A DNA stretch of 45,358 nucleotides from an uncultured Bacteroidota bacterium (GTDB lineage Bacteria > Bacteroidota > Bacteroidia > Chitinophagales > Chitinophagaceae): assembly GCA_903839875.1 (NCBI GenBank), contig CAIMDZ010000171.1, positions 1-45,358 of the forward strand, given 5' to 3'. Positions 18,493-27,693 of the stretch are shown here, piece after piece. Within the stretch, counting starts at the first letter, position 1. Every line of letters starts with the position of its first letter. The translations under genes and the position numbers were made by a program. The notes beneath the pieces are model-generated. The model had not been told where the DNA came from. It ran no database searches and saw only the letters and a program-made list of their open reading frames with translations.

Positions 18493-18523
18493 CAAAATTA
18501 AGCTAATTGAAGGCAAAAGCAAA
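18493..18523 (-). promoter_or_regulatory. sucD promoter (TTTG-N19-TAATTTTG)
   Basis: On the minus strand, TTTG (18520-18523) and TAATTTTG (18493-18500) are separated by exactly 19 nt. This matches the Bacteroidota -33/-7 consensus and leaves a leader of about 20 nt before the ATG at 18466. Confidence 0.7.
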
Positions 18524-18593
18524 TTAAAACCAAGATGATTGGTGTCAGGAAATACCGGGCAACTGAATTCACTTACTTTGAATCTTGATTATG

Positions 18594-18625
18594 TTTGCGT
18601 TTTCAAAAATCATTTATTATCTTTG
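18594..18625 (+). promoter_or_regulatory. promoter of the RelE-like module (TTTG-N20-TATCTTTG)
   Basis: TTTG at 18594-18597 and TATCTTTG at 18618-18625, 20 nt apart, fit the Bacteroidota consensus. The leader to the ATG at 18663 would be about 30 nt. A GTATAC palindrome overlaps the expected start point and could be an operator. Confidence 0.65.
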
Positions 18626-18662
18626 TATACTATAGAATGAATGAATAGGACAACCACAAAGC

Positions 18663-19010
18663 ATGGCAAAAATTAATAATGATCGTAATTTAGAATTCAG
18701 TGTATTTGCCACGCCGGTATTTAAAAAGCAATTCGACCGGCTATGCAAAAAATATCCTTCTCTTCCGGAAGATGTTAATGCGCTAACTGAACGGCTCTTG
18801 TTGATGCCGGTTCAGGGAGATTCGATGGGGCATGGTCTGTATAAAGTTCGTATGGCAATTGCTTCAAAGGGGCAGGGGAAATCAGGAGGTGCAAGAGTTA
18901 TTACCTGCATTAAACTGGTTGAAAATAAGATCGTATTCGTGACCATGTACGATAAATCTGAACGGGAAACAATGACCATAAAAGAGTTATTAAAATTGCT
19001 TACTTCTTAA
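18663..19010 (+). CDS. RelE/ParE-family toxin (type II toxin-antitoxin)
   Basis: 115-residue protein resembling the COG4737/RelE subgroup of mRNA-interferase toxins. It has an N-terminal beta strand and helices (FATPVFKKQFDRLCKKYPSL), the diagnostic YKVRMAIASKGQGKSGGARV core, and the C-terminal strand-helix VFVTMYDKSERETMTIKELL. Arg and Lys residues in the KSGGAR strand are those expected to contact RNA. The gene has its own promoter. A small basic protein starts 12 nt after its stop codon, giving toxin-first order as in higBA. Antitoxin pairing is inferred from context. It could also be a host-regulatory or inactive homologue. Confidence 0.8.
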   Translation: MAKINNDRNLEFSVFATPVFKKQFDRLCKKYPSLPEDVNALTERLLLMPVQGDSMGHGLYKVRMAIASKGQGKSGGARVITCIKLVENKIVFVTMYDKSERETMTIKELLKLLTS

Positions 19011-19021
19011 AAATAAATGAG

Positions 19022-19339
19022 ATGAAACGTACAAGATTAGAGAAGGAAATAATTCAGGCTGGTAATGAACTGCGGCTGATAGAAGAAGGGAAACTGGCTC
19101 CGTTGCTTATGAATGAATTGATCAGTGAAATGAGGGCTAAGCACGGAGGAAAACGCGCAGGCGCAGGACGCAAAACAGACGCAAAAAAGACAAAGTACAT
19201 GCGCGTAACCCCGGAAGAAAAAGATTTCATTCAGCAGGTCCGCAAGTCGAAAGAAGAATTTACGAGGCACAACAAAGCGTTTGTAGTCAATATTCCGCCG
19301 GTGAATAAAACCGGGCATGCGGTGACGATAGCGTTGTAA
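19022..19339 (+). CDS. Putative antitoxin / DNA-binding partner of the RelE-like toxin
   Basis: 105-residue basic protein starting 12 nt after the toxin gene, so co-transcribed. It has an N-terminal helical, charged segment, then GGKRAGAGRK at about residues 41-50. That AT-hook-like motif is frequent in small RHH-type and phage/plasmid DNA-binding proteins. A strand-helix pattern (KYMRVTPEEKDFIQQVRKS) then suggests a ribbon-helix-helix fold. I do not recognise it as one of the standard HigA/RelB antitoxin families (no HTH of the XRE type). The antitoxin role is inferred from position, size and predicted DNA-binding character. Confidence 0.65.
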   Translation: MKRTRLEKEIIQAGNELRLIEEGKLAPLLMNELISEMRAKHGGKRAGAGRKTDAKKTKYMRVTPEEKDFIQQVRKSKEEFTRHNKAFVVNIPPVNKTGHAVTIAL

Positions 19340-19535
19340 ACTCGCACTGGTAACTCACCTCCACCAGGGAACTACCGATGAAATCATATCTCTGACCCAC
19401 TGGGTTCCCTGTAAGACGTGTGGCCCGCCCGGATTTGAGTTAAAATTTAATATATCTGTTACTGGTACTAACATTTTATATTAATGATACGTCTTTTATT
19501 ACAGGAAGTTGATTTTCACTTAATAAATAATGGTT

Positions 19536-21245
19536 ATGAAAAATAAATTGTTACTAATAATCAGTGCAATTATGTTATTGTCAACGTTTACTAATGCGCA
19601 GTATTATATTACAGGACACAACTGGCCTAATTATATAGATTCTGGAATATATTGTAATTATCCATCTGTATATATCTCTACTAATGCTTATACATCCGGG
19701 CTAAGCATCAAAACTTATTATGGGAATGGCAGTTCAAATACCACGGCTGTTTTAAATGGTTTCGGTTATGGATATGCAAATTGCAACAGTAATTATAGTT
19801 TCCCCGGGAAATATAGTCTAAAACATGTGTTATATAATGGCTTGGTAGCGGTTGATTCATCAGTACAACAGTATGAGCATTTATACTGTAGTACATTAAT
19901 AATCAAATGTTTTCTGGACTCAGTTGGTTCAGGTGTTTTCGACAGCCTTTCTCCTAAATTTATTGTAACTCCCCTGAAATTTGCTGTAAGTAAAAATAGT
20001 GTACCAATTGACACCTTCACAGTAACAACTGGCACATATTACTCGATGGCCGGCGCACTTGGTGATGTGTATTCGTTCAGGGTAATTTCCGTGGTACCTG
20101 GGTTAACTTTTACTTACCCGACGGGTGGGATAATTTATGATACCGTAAAAGCGGTTAGTAACAGCTATAAGGTTAAGTATTTAGGATTAAAGTGCGCGTC
20201 CATACCACCTAATTTTGACTTAACGGTGAATGCGGTCATACCGGTTAGCGGATTAAATGACCAGTGGGGAAATATTTACATAAATAACCCTTCATGTTTA
20301 TCATCGTCGGTAGCTACTGTCACGCTTAACTTCAGTCCAAAATATCATTTTGGCTATTCCTATCCTGCTCCCGCTACAGTTTCAGGTAATACAGTTGTAT
20401 GGAATCTCCCAGTTTTAGGACTGAATTCCCAACCTAAAGTTTATTATGTGCTATTAGGAAATCCCGGAATTGCAGCAGGAGATACGACCCATTCATACGT
20501 TGCTGTAACGCCAACATCAGGTGATGCAGATCCGTCAAATAATTCAATGATAATAATTGACACGGTAAGTGCGAGTTGTGACCCCAACGAAATGTCAGTC
20601 ACACCCACCGGCAGCATCCATGCAGGTACAAAACTCAAATACACTATCAACTTCGAAAACACCGGCAATGACACGGCCTTTAATATCAGTGTATATGATA
20701 CGCTATCCGATAATGTGGATGTGAAATCGCTGGATATTGTAATGGCATCTGCCGTCATGAATATAGCTGTGCTCAATAAGGGTGGACACAACATAGTAAA
20801 ATTCGATTTTCCCAATATCAACCTGTTAGACAGTTCACATCACGGCCAATGTGATGGTGCAGTGATATTTACCGTAAATGCAAAAAACGGGCTGCCCAAT
20901 GGCCCCACCATTTTCAACCGTGCTGGAATTTATTTTGACTACAACCCGGTGGTAATGACCAACCAGGTGGAAAATATTATTGGTTTCCCGTCTGGGGTAG
21001 ATCTATTGAATAAATCTTCTGAAGTAGATTTATATCCAAATCCTGTAAGCAATGAATTAACCATTAAAAGTAATGGCTCATTTAACACCCTGACTATTTC
21101 CAATATCATGGGGCAGGTGGTCAAAACCGAATTTATCAGTGGCACGCAAGCAATAGTAAATGTACAGTTACTTCCATCAGGTATTTATTACATCAACCTG
21201 AAAGGGGAGGATGGGGTTAAGGTTTGCAGGTTTATTAAGAATTAG
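19536..21245 (+). CDS. Secreted DUF11/DUF7619-like repeat protein with T9SS sorting domain (paralog A)
   Basis: About 569 residues, taking the ATG at 19536 (another lies 6 nt upstream). The signal peptide (KNKLLLIISAIMLLSTF) is followed by a mature start after NAQ. The first 330 residues are beta-rich and Tyr/Ser/Asn-rich without a named domain. Residues about 350-480 form a conserved module (CDPNEMSVTPTG, LKYTINFENTGNDTAFNI, DTLSDNVD, GHNIVKFDFPNINLLDSSHH, AGIYFDYNPVVMTN), typical of Bacteroidota proteins with a DUF7619/conserved-repeat (DUF11-like) domain. The C-terminus (VDLYPNPVSNELTIK to VKVCRFIKN) is a T9SS sorting domain. A palindrome sits 8 nt after the stop. A close paralog follows at 21888. 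Function unknown; probably a surface-exposed cargo protein. Confidence 0.88.
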   Translation: MKNKLLLIISAIMLLSTFTNAQYYITGHNWPNYIDSGIYCNYPSVYISTNAYTSGLSIKTYYGNGSSNTTAVLNGFGYGYANCNSNYSFPGKYSLKHVLYNGLVAVDSSVQQYEHLYCSTLIIKCFLDSVGSGVFDSLSPKFIVTPLKFAVSKNSVPIDTFTVTTGTYYSMAGALGDVYSFRVISVVPGLTFTYPTGGIIYDTVKAVSNSYKVKYLGLKCASIPPNFDLTVNAVIPVSGLNDQWGNIYINNPSCLSSSVATVTLNFSPKYHFGYSYPAPATVSGNTVVWNLPVLGLNSQPKVYYVLLGNPGIAAGDTTHSYVAVTPTSGDADPSNNSMIIIDTVSASCDPNEMSVTPTGSIHAGTKLKYTINFENTGNDTAFNISVYDTLSDNVDVKSLDIVMASAVMNIAVLNKGGHNIVKFDFPNINLLDSSHHGQCDGAVIFTVNAKNGLPNGPTIFNRAGIYFDYNPVVMTNQVENIIGFPSGVDLLNKSSEVDLYPNPVSNELTIKSNGSFNTLTISNIMGQVVKTEFISGTQAIVNVQLLPSGIYYINLKGEDGVKVCRFIKN

Positions 21246-21253
21246 CTGGTCTG

Positions 21254-21284
21254 GGTGTGCCACACCGTTCCGGTGTGGCACACC
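21254..21284. repeat. GGTGTGCCACAC palindrome, copy 1
   Basis: Perfect 14-bp stem GGTGTGCCACACCG/CGGTGTGGCACACC with only a 3-nt loop, 8 nt after the stop of a T9SS cargo gene. There is no T-run after it, so it is not a classic terminator. A related copy lies at 44041-44073, just past another T9SS gene. Confidence 0.85.
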
Positions 21285-21887
21285 TCGCAACTGCATCAAT
21301 ACCACCTTGGCCCAATCTATCATAGAAATTACTAAACGCGCCATTCTTGCATTTTTGAATTATTTATCCACAAAAATTGGAAATGTCAATTATTATCCTT
21401 ACTTTCGTTCTGATTTTTTGGAGTACCATATAAAATTGCGCTATTTTTTACACATAAATAATATTTAAAATATGAAATATATGTTATTAACAATATTAGT
21501 TATATAATATAACTCACGCATCTTCTGGACAGACCCATGTGTCTGGCTGTTCACGCAGGTCAGATAATAATGGCAGTAAACAAAAATCAGGATTATCTAA
21601 CCAACAAGTAAACAGATTTCAGGATGCAACCCATTAGCTATTTACCATATTTTACCTTTTTTTTACCTTTTTTGGAAGTAAATTATTACCTTTTTACATT
21701 TCATTATTAGTCAATTAACTGGTAATCAATACGTTTGATCATCAAAAAGTAATAACCCCGATGTATTGCAGAAATTTTTACCTTTTTTCGTAGAAAAATC
21801 TCCTCCCAATCCTAACATTTCCCCCTCTTTACTCGTCAACTAAGGCAAGGTTTAAAATAATTATCCAAAAACAAAAAAAATAACAAT
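21285..21887. other. noncoding stretch with repeated TTACCTTTT motifs
   Basis: About 600 bp of AT-rich DNA between the two paralogous cargo genes. TTACCTTTT recurs four times (about 21652, 21663, 21686 and 21779). No convincing ORF or RNA gene is seen. Confidence 0.6.
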
Positions 21888-23582
21888 ATGAAAAAGACGA
21901 TTTACCTATGCCTTTGCGCACTATTGGTATTATTCAGCACCCAGAAATCTATGGGGCAACACATTGTATCGTCCACACCATCTATGATTTGCTATTATGC
22001 ATTTGACAGTGCTACTGTGACGGAATCCGGCTATGTGGCGGGCGATTCGGTTAGGGTTTATTTCGGTGATGGAACCTGGCAAACTTCCACTCCGACCTTT
22101 ACGTCGGGGGGAACTGCCTATTATTCATTCTCGCATTTTTACAGTTCTGCCGGTACCTATACCACGACAACCTACCTGTATTCAGGTTTACTGATTGTGG
22201 ATTCCACTTCCTCTACGCTTACATGGACACCTTGTTACTGGCTCTATGTTATGCTATATAATGATGTAAATAGTAATTGCCTCCTGGATGGCGGTGATCA
22301 GGACATCTGGACATCGAGCAGGGTAGAGATTGATTCGGCTGGCGTACCTATTGATACGGTTACCGCAACTAATTATGCTTATTGCATCGCTTCCGGGCCT
22401 TCAGGAACTGTTTACACATTCAAAGTGATCAGCAATCCTTATGGTTTTCTTCCCACTTGCCCTACAACCGGTACATCTTCAGTTACCATAACAGGAACAA
22501 CGGGCAGTTATGGCACTACCATTGGCTTCACATGCAATCCTTCTGTATGTCTTGATAATGCTGTTTCAGGTTTTTTCAGCGCAGGCCTCACTGGTGCAGG
22601 CTCCCATATGTGGATTACTTCTTCATCCTGCACAGCTACAACTGCAACCCTGAAACTGACTTTCAGTCCTAAATATGCACTATACTGGACTTATGGTGGC
22701 GCTTCACATAGTGTTTCCGGCAATGTAATTACCTATAACCTTACCGGTTTGTCGGTTACTAATCCTCAATGGATAGGCGCTTACTTTACCAATGTGGGTA
22801 CATTGACCTTAGGTGATACTGTTAATACAAGAATGTACCTTGTTCCTGCATCAGGCGAATGTGATACTACCAACAATATCATAGTATCTGTAGATACTAT
22901 CAGGACATCATACGATCCTAACAATAAATCAGTTCAGCCCGAAGGTCTTGTAGGCCCTGGTACAACACTTAATTACACACTGGATTTTGAGAACACAGGG
23001 ACTGCTGTGGCACATAATATCCACATAATGGATACTCTTTCTGACAACCTGGATATCTCTACTATCCACATCAACTCAAGCTCGGCTTTATGCAGAATGA
23101 TAATGTTAACCTATGCCGGTCATAACATCGTGAAATTCGACTTCCCGGGCATCAACCTGCAGGATAGTTCGCACCACGGCCTGTGTGACGGTATGGTTTC
23201 ATTTTCTATCAATGCAAAATCCACACTTGCACCAGGTACATTAATAGATAACAAAGCAGGCATCTATTTCGACATTAACAATGTTGTAATGACCAATAAT
23301 GTTGAAAACAAGATCGCGCCAATTACTACAAATGTTAAGCGCATCATTAATTCATTAGTTGAAGTATATCCTAACCCTGTAAATGATGAACTGAACATTA
23401 AATCAGACGCCGGCCTCTATAACAGTATGACGATTACCAACACGATGGGACAACTCATCAGCAAACAGCAGATCAATTCCGGCATTACCCGGTTGGATGT
23501 TCGCTCACTGCCTGCAGGTATCTACTACCTGACCCTGAGAGGGGAGAACGGAGTGAAGACCCTGAGGTTTGAGAAACTATGA
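21888..23582 (+). CDS. Secreted DUF11/DUF7619-like repeat protein with T9SS sorting domain (paralog B)
   Basis: 564 residues. The signal peptide MKKTIYLCLCALLVLFSTQK runs to about SMGQ. A PKD-like beta region follows (residues 25-110, DSATVTESGYVAGDSVRVYFGDG). Next is a middle region with an SD-like or calcium-site-looking segment (LYNDVNSNCLLDGGDQDIW). The same module as paralog A then occurs (YDPNNKSVQPEG, NYTLDFENTGTAVAHNI, GHNIVKFDFPGINLQDSSHH, AGIYFDINNVVMTN). The C-terminal T9SS domain runs from VEVYPNPVNDELNIK to VKTLRFEKL. The conserved C-terminal half against divergent N-terminal halves indicates an old tandem duplication. A terminator lies 29 nt downstream. Confidence 0.88.
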   Translation: MKKTIYLCLCALLVLFSTQKSMGQHIVSSTPSMICYYAFDSATVTESGYVAGDSVRVYFGDGTWQTSTPTFTSGGTAYYSFSHFYSSAGTYTTTTYLYSGLLIVDSTSSTLTWTPCYWLYVMLYNDVNSNCLLDGGDQDIWTSSRVEIDSAGVPIDTVTATNYAYCIASGPSGTVYTFKVISNPYGFLPTCPTTGTSSVTITGTTGSYGTTIGFTCNPSVCLDNAVSGFFSAGLTGAGSHMWITSSSCTATTATLKLTFSPKYALYWTYGGASHSVSGNVITYNLTGLSVTNPQWIGAYFTNVGTLTLGDTVNTRMYLVPASGECDTTNNIIVSVDTIRTSYDPNNKSVQPEGLVGPGTTLNYTLDFENTGTAVAHNIHIMDTLSDNLDISTIHINSSSALCRMIMLTYAGHNIVKFDFPGINLQDSSHHGLCDGMVSFSINAKSTLAPGTLIDNKAGIYFDINNVVMTNNVENKIAPITTNVKRIINSLVEVYPNPVNDELNIKSDAGLYNSMTITNTMGQLISKQQINSGITRLDVRSLPAGIYYLTLRGENGVKTLRFEKL

Positions 23583-23610
23583 TTTTTGAATGAAGAATGA
23601 AAAATTCAGA

Positions 23611-23633
23611 AGTCCCTTGCAAAGGGGGCTTTT
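23611..23633 (+). terminator. rho-independent terminator after paralog B
   Basis: 8-bp stem AGTCCCTT/AGGGGGCT (two G-U pairs), GCAA loop, followed by TTT and further T-rich sequence. Confidence 0.65.
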
Positions 23634-23808
23634 GGATTTTTAGCCCAATGACGAGACTCTAAATACAGGCAGGTAAATACAATCCGGCACAAGAGTTTAA
23701 CTGCAAAGGCCGCTCAGAGCACAGGCAAAGATTCGCAAAGCAATAAGATTTGCTGAAAATGATAGTGAATATTCTTTACAGCAAAATTATCACTTAGGAT
23801 ACCATCGG

Positions 23809-25917
23809 TTAATTCACCATCACCCAGGTAAAACCAAACCTTATCAGCACATCAGGCGCGGCATATACGGGGATATAGGAGGAGGCTTTCCCGCCAAAAT
23901 CCAATGATGGTGAAGCTGTATAGAGGATCGTATTCCGGGTAAATATTTGCTGCAGGTTATCGCCCATAACAAATGCCCGGAAACGTTTGATACGGAAATT
24001 AAAGAATACAGAGGCTTCGGGTATGTTACCAACAGTTGTTGTATTCTGATAGAAGAATTTATTCAGCACCGCATCATAACCTGCCGGATGGTAGGCGGTA
24101 TTGTAACGCACTTCAATACCCGAGGCTATTTTTAGCCTTTGTCTGAAAAGCGCTTTCTCTATACTTAGCTGGTGTCTGCCCATAATTGCGGGCACATTTA
24201 CTGGTGCGTTACCGGTTAACTGCTGGTACACAATTTCATTATCCAGGAAGAGATAGCCTGCTCTGAAGACTTTGCGGATCCATACCTGGGTTACATTGAA
24301 GGTGCCTGAATACTGATCAGGTGTTTCTTTTTCGTTGACATAGATGTAGTTGCCAATGATATAGTTTTTGATGCCTCCTGAAAGGCGCAGTTTAGGGCTT
24401 TCAAGCGTAGCATAAACACCTGTGACACTTTCTTTATTGAAATGGTAAAAATTCTTTGTGTACAGATTTTCATAATTTGTAAAGCTATAGGGTGCGCTGT
24501 TCACCTCTTGTTTAAAACCTGCATAGAAACTGCCGAGGTCTTTTTTCAGTTGTTTACCCAATGCGGCGTTCAGCACAAGGTTACCTGCATCTTCACCCGT
24601 TATGAAAAACTTTGTATTTATGCCATATGCCCATTCACCGGGTTTTAAGGCTTCTTTTTTTACCTCACCCACCAGGTAATTGCTTACAACACTGCTCCTG
24701 TCAAGACCGGAGGAATAATAAAGTTTAGGCAGGCTGTCAGCAATAAGGTTGGAGACAGGTTTTGAAATAAACTGGTCGTATCGGTTGCCAATGCCAATAT
24801 TAAAACTTAAAGGGTTGTCAGCTTTACCAAGGAAACCATTGAGCAATATTCTGTTATCTATCCAGAACCATTTCTGCTGGGTAAAAACAGAATCGCCGTA
24901 GGGGACATAGTAACCGTCACCTTTATTTGCGAAACTATAGTTAAACAGGTTGAAGTAGCGCATGGAATCAGGAGCCAGGTCTTTATAGGTATGCTTTTCG
25001 GTGCCCACCTGCATCTGGTGTGTGATGCTGAAACGCGGCACCAGCCGGAAAGTATATTGTGTGGAATCCTTATTGTAAGAGGTGTCTGTTATGCCCCATG
25101 TGTAACTATGATTTAATGATAAGTTAAACTCTCTCAATGAATTTGCTACCGTTGACCTTGTAAGGCTGTACCCGCTGCTTTGGTAGGCTGCATCGAGTGT
25201 TTTCCGGTCTGAATAGTATGGGTCAGATAACTGGTTTTGATCCACATTGCCACCATTTTCGTCATGCTGTTCCTTATTATATACCATTCCAAGGAAGAGG
25301 GTATAGTGTTTGTCGAGGCTTTTATAATTGGTGGTAAGATATGCGTTGTCGTTGTTGTTTCGTTGTGTTTTATAAAATCCGGGTGAATTGGTTTTATGAT
25401 ATTCGGCTGCAAAATTCCAGTTTGGTTTAATATTCTGTGCGTGCATAATACCGGCCGTTTGTTCCAGTTTAGAACCAAGCTGGTAGTTGAATATTGAGTA
25501 AGGCCGGTTAGTGTTGTAATAATTAAGGCTGTCTATTTTATAACGGTAGATATCATAAACATGATAACCAAGCGTTGGCCCGATTCTTTCTTCAGGTGTA
25601 AAGAGCAGGTTGCCGGCAGGACTGCCCAGGTTGCCGAGATCGCGGTACCAGGGTACTGTAAAGTGATTCTGCTGGAAATTATGTAAGGCAGTATCAGGAT
25701 AATAAACCCGTTTTGAATTAATTCGCTCATAGGTAACCCTTGCTTCCTCCTCCTTCCATTTCCCGGTATTTGTTTTACTCTGGCTGGTATCCTTTTGATT
25801 GGCTCCGGGTATAGTGCCCGGATTAGTCTGTGCATAGGAAATACTGCTGCAGCCTGCCAGGCAGAGTATTAGTAGTTTATTTATCGTTCCTTGTTTCAGC
25901 TTATATTTCAATAACAA
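23809..25917 (-). CDS. Putative outer-membrane porin (Porin_10-like)
   Basis: 702-residue protein of the Bacteroidota putative-porin family. The N-terminal signal region contains LILCLAGCSSISYAQ; the Cys could be a lipobox, but AxAQ-type cleavage is equally likely. A charged segment follows (KWKEEEARVTYERI). The rest consists of alternating aromatic/polar beta strands typical of an outer-membrane barrel (for example NFAAEYHKTNSPGFYKTQRN and LYTKNFYHFNKE). It ends in an aromatic-rich strand (RFGFTWVMVN). Substrate unknown. It lies 95 bp downstream of the purine nucleoside phosphorylase gene on the same strand, so the two may be co-transcribed. Confidence 0.85.
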   Translation of the reverse strand: MLLKYKLKQGTINKLLILCLAGCSSISYAQTNPGTIPGANQKDTSQSKTNTGKWKEEEARVTYERINSKRVYYPDTALHNFQQNHFTVPWYRDLGNLGSPAGNLLFTPEERIGPTLGYHVYDIYRYKIDSLNYYNTNRPYSIFNYQLGSKLEQTAGIMHAQNIKPNWNFAAEYHKTNSPGFYKTQRNNNDNAYLTTNYKSLDKHYTLFLGMVYNKEQHDENGGNVDQNQLSDPYYSDRKTLDAAYQSSGYSLTRSTVANSLREFNLSLNHSYTWGITDTSYNKDSTQYTFRLVPRFSITHQMQVGTEKHTYKDLAPDSMRYFNLFNYSFANKGDGYYVPYGDSVFTQQKWFWIDNRILLNGFLGKADNPLSFNIGIGNRYDQFISKPVSNLIADSLPKLYYSSGLDRSSVVSNYLVGEVKKEALKPGEWAYGINTKFFITGEDAGNLVLNAALGKQLKKDLGSFYAGFKQEVNSAPYSFTNYENLYTKNFYHFNKESVTGVYATLESPKLRLSGGIKNYIIGNYIYVNEKETPDQYSGTFNVTQVWIRKVFRAGYLFLDNEIVYQQLTGNAPVNVPAIMGRHQLSIEKALFRQRLKIASGIEVRYNTAYHPAGYDAVLNKFFYQNTTTVGNIPEASVFFNFRIKRFRAFVMGDNLQQIFTRNTILYTASPSLDFGGKASSYIPVYAAPDVLIRFGFTWVMVN

Positions 25918-26012
25918 AATTCATTTATTTGTTGAAACTGTAATTGCCTGCCGGCAAGGTGTAAAGTTAGTAGTGTTAGCTGTAAAAATGTTGTGAAATA
26001 AAAACAGTCTTT

Positions 26013-26831
26013 TTATATCCTTGTTACTAAAGCAGCCACAAGGGAGGCCATTTTTGGAGCAGCCAGGTTTGCGGCTTCCAGCACTTCCTCATGAGTGATA
26101 AAAACAGGTTCATCACTTATTCCAATATCCGTGATCACACTTAATGCAAATACCTTCATGCCGCCATGCCTTGCGACTATTGCCTCGGGCACGGTACTCA
26201 TACCAACCGCATCGCCCCCTATTGTATGCAGCCACCTGTATTCGGCAGGCGTTTCGAATGTGGGCCCTTGTAAGCCGATATATATACCTGATCTGACAAT
26301 TATTCCTTTTTCTGCCGCTATGGATTTTGCCACTTCAATAAGCTGGTGGTCATAGGTTTGACCCATATCAGGAAATCTTGTACCAAGGCGGTCATCATTT
26401 GGCCCGCGAAGCGGATGCTCAGGGAACAGGTTGATATGATCTTTGAGTATCATCAGGTCGCCTATAGCAAACCCGGGGTTGGTGCCTCCTGCAGCATTTG
26501 ATAATATGAGTGTCTCTACCCCCAGGGCCTTCATAACCCTTACCGGGAAGGTCACTACTTCCATGCCATAGCCTTCATAATAGTGGAACCGCCCGGACAT
26601 GAGGATTACATCAACACCGCTTAATTTTCCGGAAACAAAGTGCCCGCTATGTCCTTTTACTGTTGAAACCGGGAAATTCGGTATGTCTTCATAAAGGATT
26701 TCCGTTTCTATATCTACCAGGTCTATAAGGCCGCCAAGGCCACTACCTAATATAATACCTATCTTAGGATTGCCTGTTACCTTTTCCCGGATAAAAGCTG
26801 CAGTAGCCTGGATTTTATCGAATAAATTCAT
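26013..26831 (-). CDS. Purine nucleoside phosphorylase (trimeric, PunA-type)
   Basis: Cytoplasmic purine-salvage enzyme that cleaves inosine/guanosine with phosphate to base and ribose-1-phosphate. Its 272 residues fit the trimeric PNP class. Phosphate-binding motifs are GSGLGG (29-34), GHSGHF and RFHYYEGY. The class signature occurs as SNAAGGTNPGF with GDLMILKDHINLF. The purine-site segment is GLQGPTFETPAEYRW, followed by GGDAVGMSTVPEAIVARH. The start at 26831 leaves a complete N-terminus. It precedes the putative porin gene by 95 bp. A TATCTTTG box lies about 53 bp upstream. Confidence 0.95.
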   Translation of the reverse strand: MNLFDKIQATAAFIREKVTGNPKIGIILGSGLGGLIDLVDIETEILYEDIPNFPVSTVKGHSGHFVSGKLSGVDVILMSGRFHYYEGYGMEVVTFPVRVMKALGVETLILSNAAGGTNPGFAIGDLMILKDHINLFPEHPLRGPNDDRLGTRFPDMGQTYDHQLIEVAKSIAAEKGIIVRSGIYIGLQGPTFETPAEYRWLHTIGGDAVGMSTVPEAIVARHGGMKVFALSVITDIGISDEPVFITHEEVLEAANLAAPKMASLVAALVTRI

Positions 26832-26883
26832 TTGTTCTTAACAAGTTTAAAGAGGTTCACAAATACTGTGCATCGTTAAGCCA

Positions 26884-26891
26884 CAAAGATA
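26884..26891 (-). promoter_or_regulatory. -7 box (TATCTTTG) upstream of the PNP gene
   Basis: TATCTTTG on the minus strand matches TAnnTTTG. The -33 element is not convincing because the nearest TTG is 24 nt away. Confidence 0.35.
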
Positions 26892-26925
26892 TACTTCGCG
26901 CGGCATAAATCAGTGCAAGAAAATG

Positions 26926-26942
26926 GTTCACGCAAAGGCGCA
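26926..26942. repeat. dispersed GTTCACGCAAAGGCGCA element
   Basis: This 17-bp sequence is identical to the inverse of 17531-17547 downstream of sucD, and is followed by a second GAGGCGCAAAG half. Both copies are intergenic. Confidence 0.6.
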
Positions 26943-27087
26943 GAGGCGCAAAGAAACGAGTAATAATTGTTTGCTAATAAACACATTATGTATTTGTCAA
27001 GCTCGCAAAATCCATGTTTCGTTAATGCACTATTCTATCCCGTTTGCAGTATAATAACATGAAGCGGATATGGAAGGTTGTTGTTCC

Positions 27088-27693
27088 TTACTCAAAACCA
27101 GGGTTGGGGATTTGGTTAATACCACCTAGTCCGCTCCTCCTGAAGGCGGCTGTTGGTGTTTCTATTGTACTGGGTTTGGCAGGCTGTGTGCTAACACCTG
27201 AAAGGCCCAGCATATGCCGTTGTTCTATAGTATCGAGGGCGGCTTTGCGCTCCAGGTGCTGACCTACAATGGTTTTTATGTCTTTTCCAGCAAGGTTTAG
27301 GATATCATTTTTTAGGCGTACTTCACGGGCCATTCTACCAATAATGAACATCAGAATTATGCCAATAAGCACCAGGCCGTAGATAGCTAAAATAAGGAAT
27401 AACAGATTTGAAGTGCCCGCTTTTGATCTTGTTTCGGCATCGTAAAACACATCATTTAATACTACAAACGGGAATATTTTATGCATAAATCCAATGAAAG
27501 CAATACCGCCAAGGCTGATAATATAGCAGGTAACTTCAGAAATAATTAAAGTACTGCTGCTCAGCAGCCGCTGGGCCGCAGGTTTGCGCAATGAAGTGGC
27601 AAGAGGGTCGAGCAGTTCTATCTGCTCATTGATCATTATCCTTTCTTCTCTGAATTCATGCAAAAGGTCATCTTTCAGGGTAGTTAGTGACAT
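27088..27693 (-). CDS. Small two-helix membrane protein of unknown function
   Basis: 201 residues. The N-terminal cytoplasmic-looking part is charged and helical (LKDDLLHEFREERIMINEQI). Two transmembrane segments follow at about residues 50-75 (IISEVTCYIISLGGIAFIGF) and 100-120 (LLFLILAIYGLVLIGIILMF). A basic helical tail (RMAREVRLKNDILNLAGKDI) follows, ending in a Pro/Gly-rich C-terminus. No family is recognised. It has no operon partner; neighbours are about 255 bp away downstream and a divergent gene upstream. Confidence 0.65.
   Translation of the reverse strand: MSLTTLKDDLLHEFREERIMINEQIELLDPLATSLRKPAAQRLLSSSTLIISEVTCYIISLGGIAFIGFMHKIFPFVVLNDVFYDAETRSKAGTSNLLFLILAIYGLVLIGIILMFIIGRMAREVRLKNDILNLAGKDIKTIVGQHLERKAALDTIEQRHMLGLSGVSTQPAKPSTIETPTAAFRRSGLGGINQIPNPGFE

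Noticed and set aside
21254-21284. Classic rho-independent terminator
   Set aside because: The stem is very strong, but no T-run follows on either strand. It is kept as a repeat element instead.
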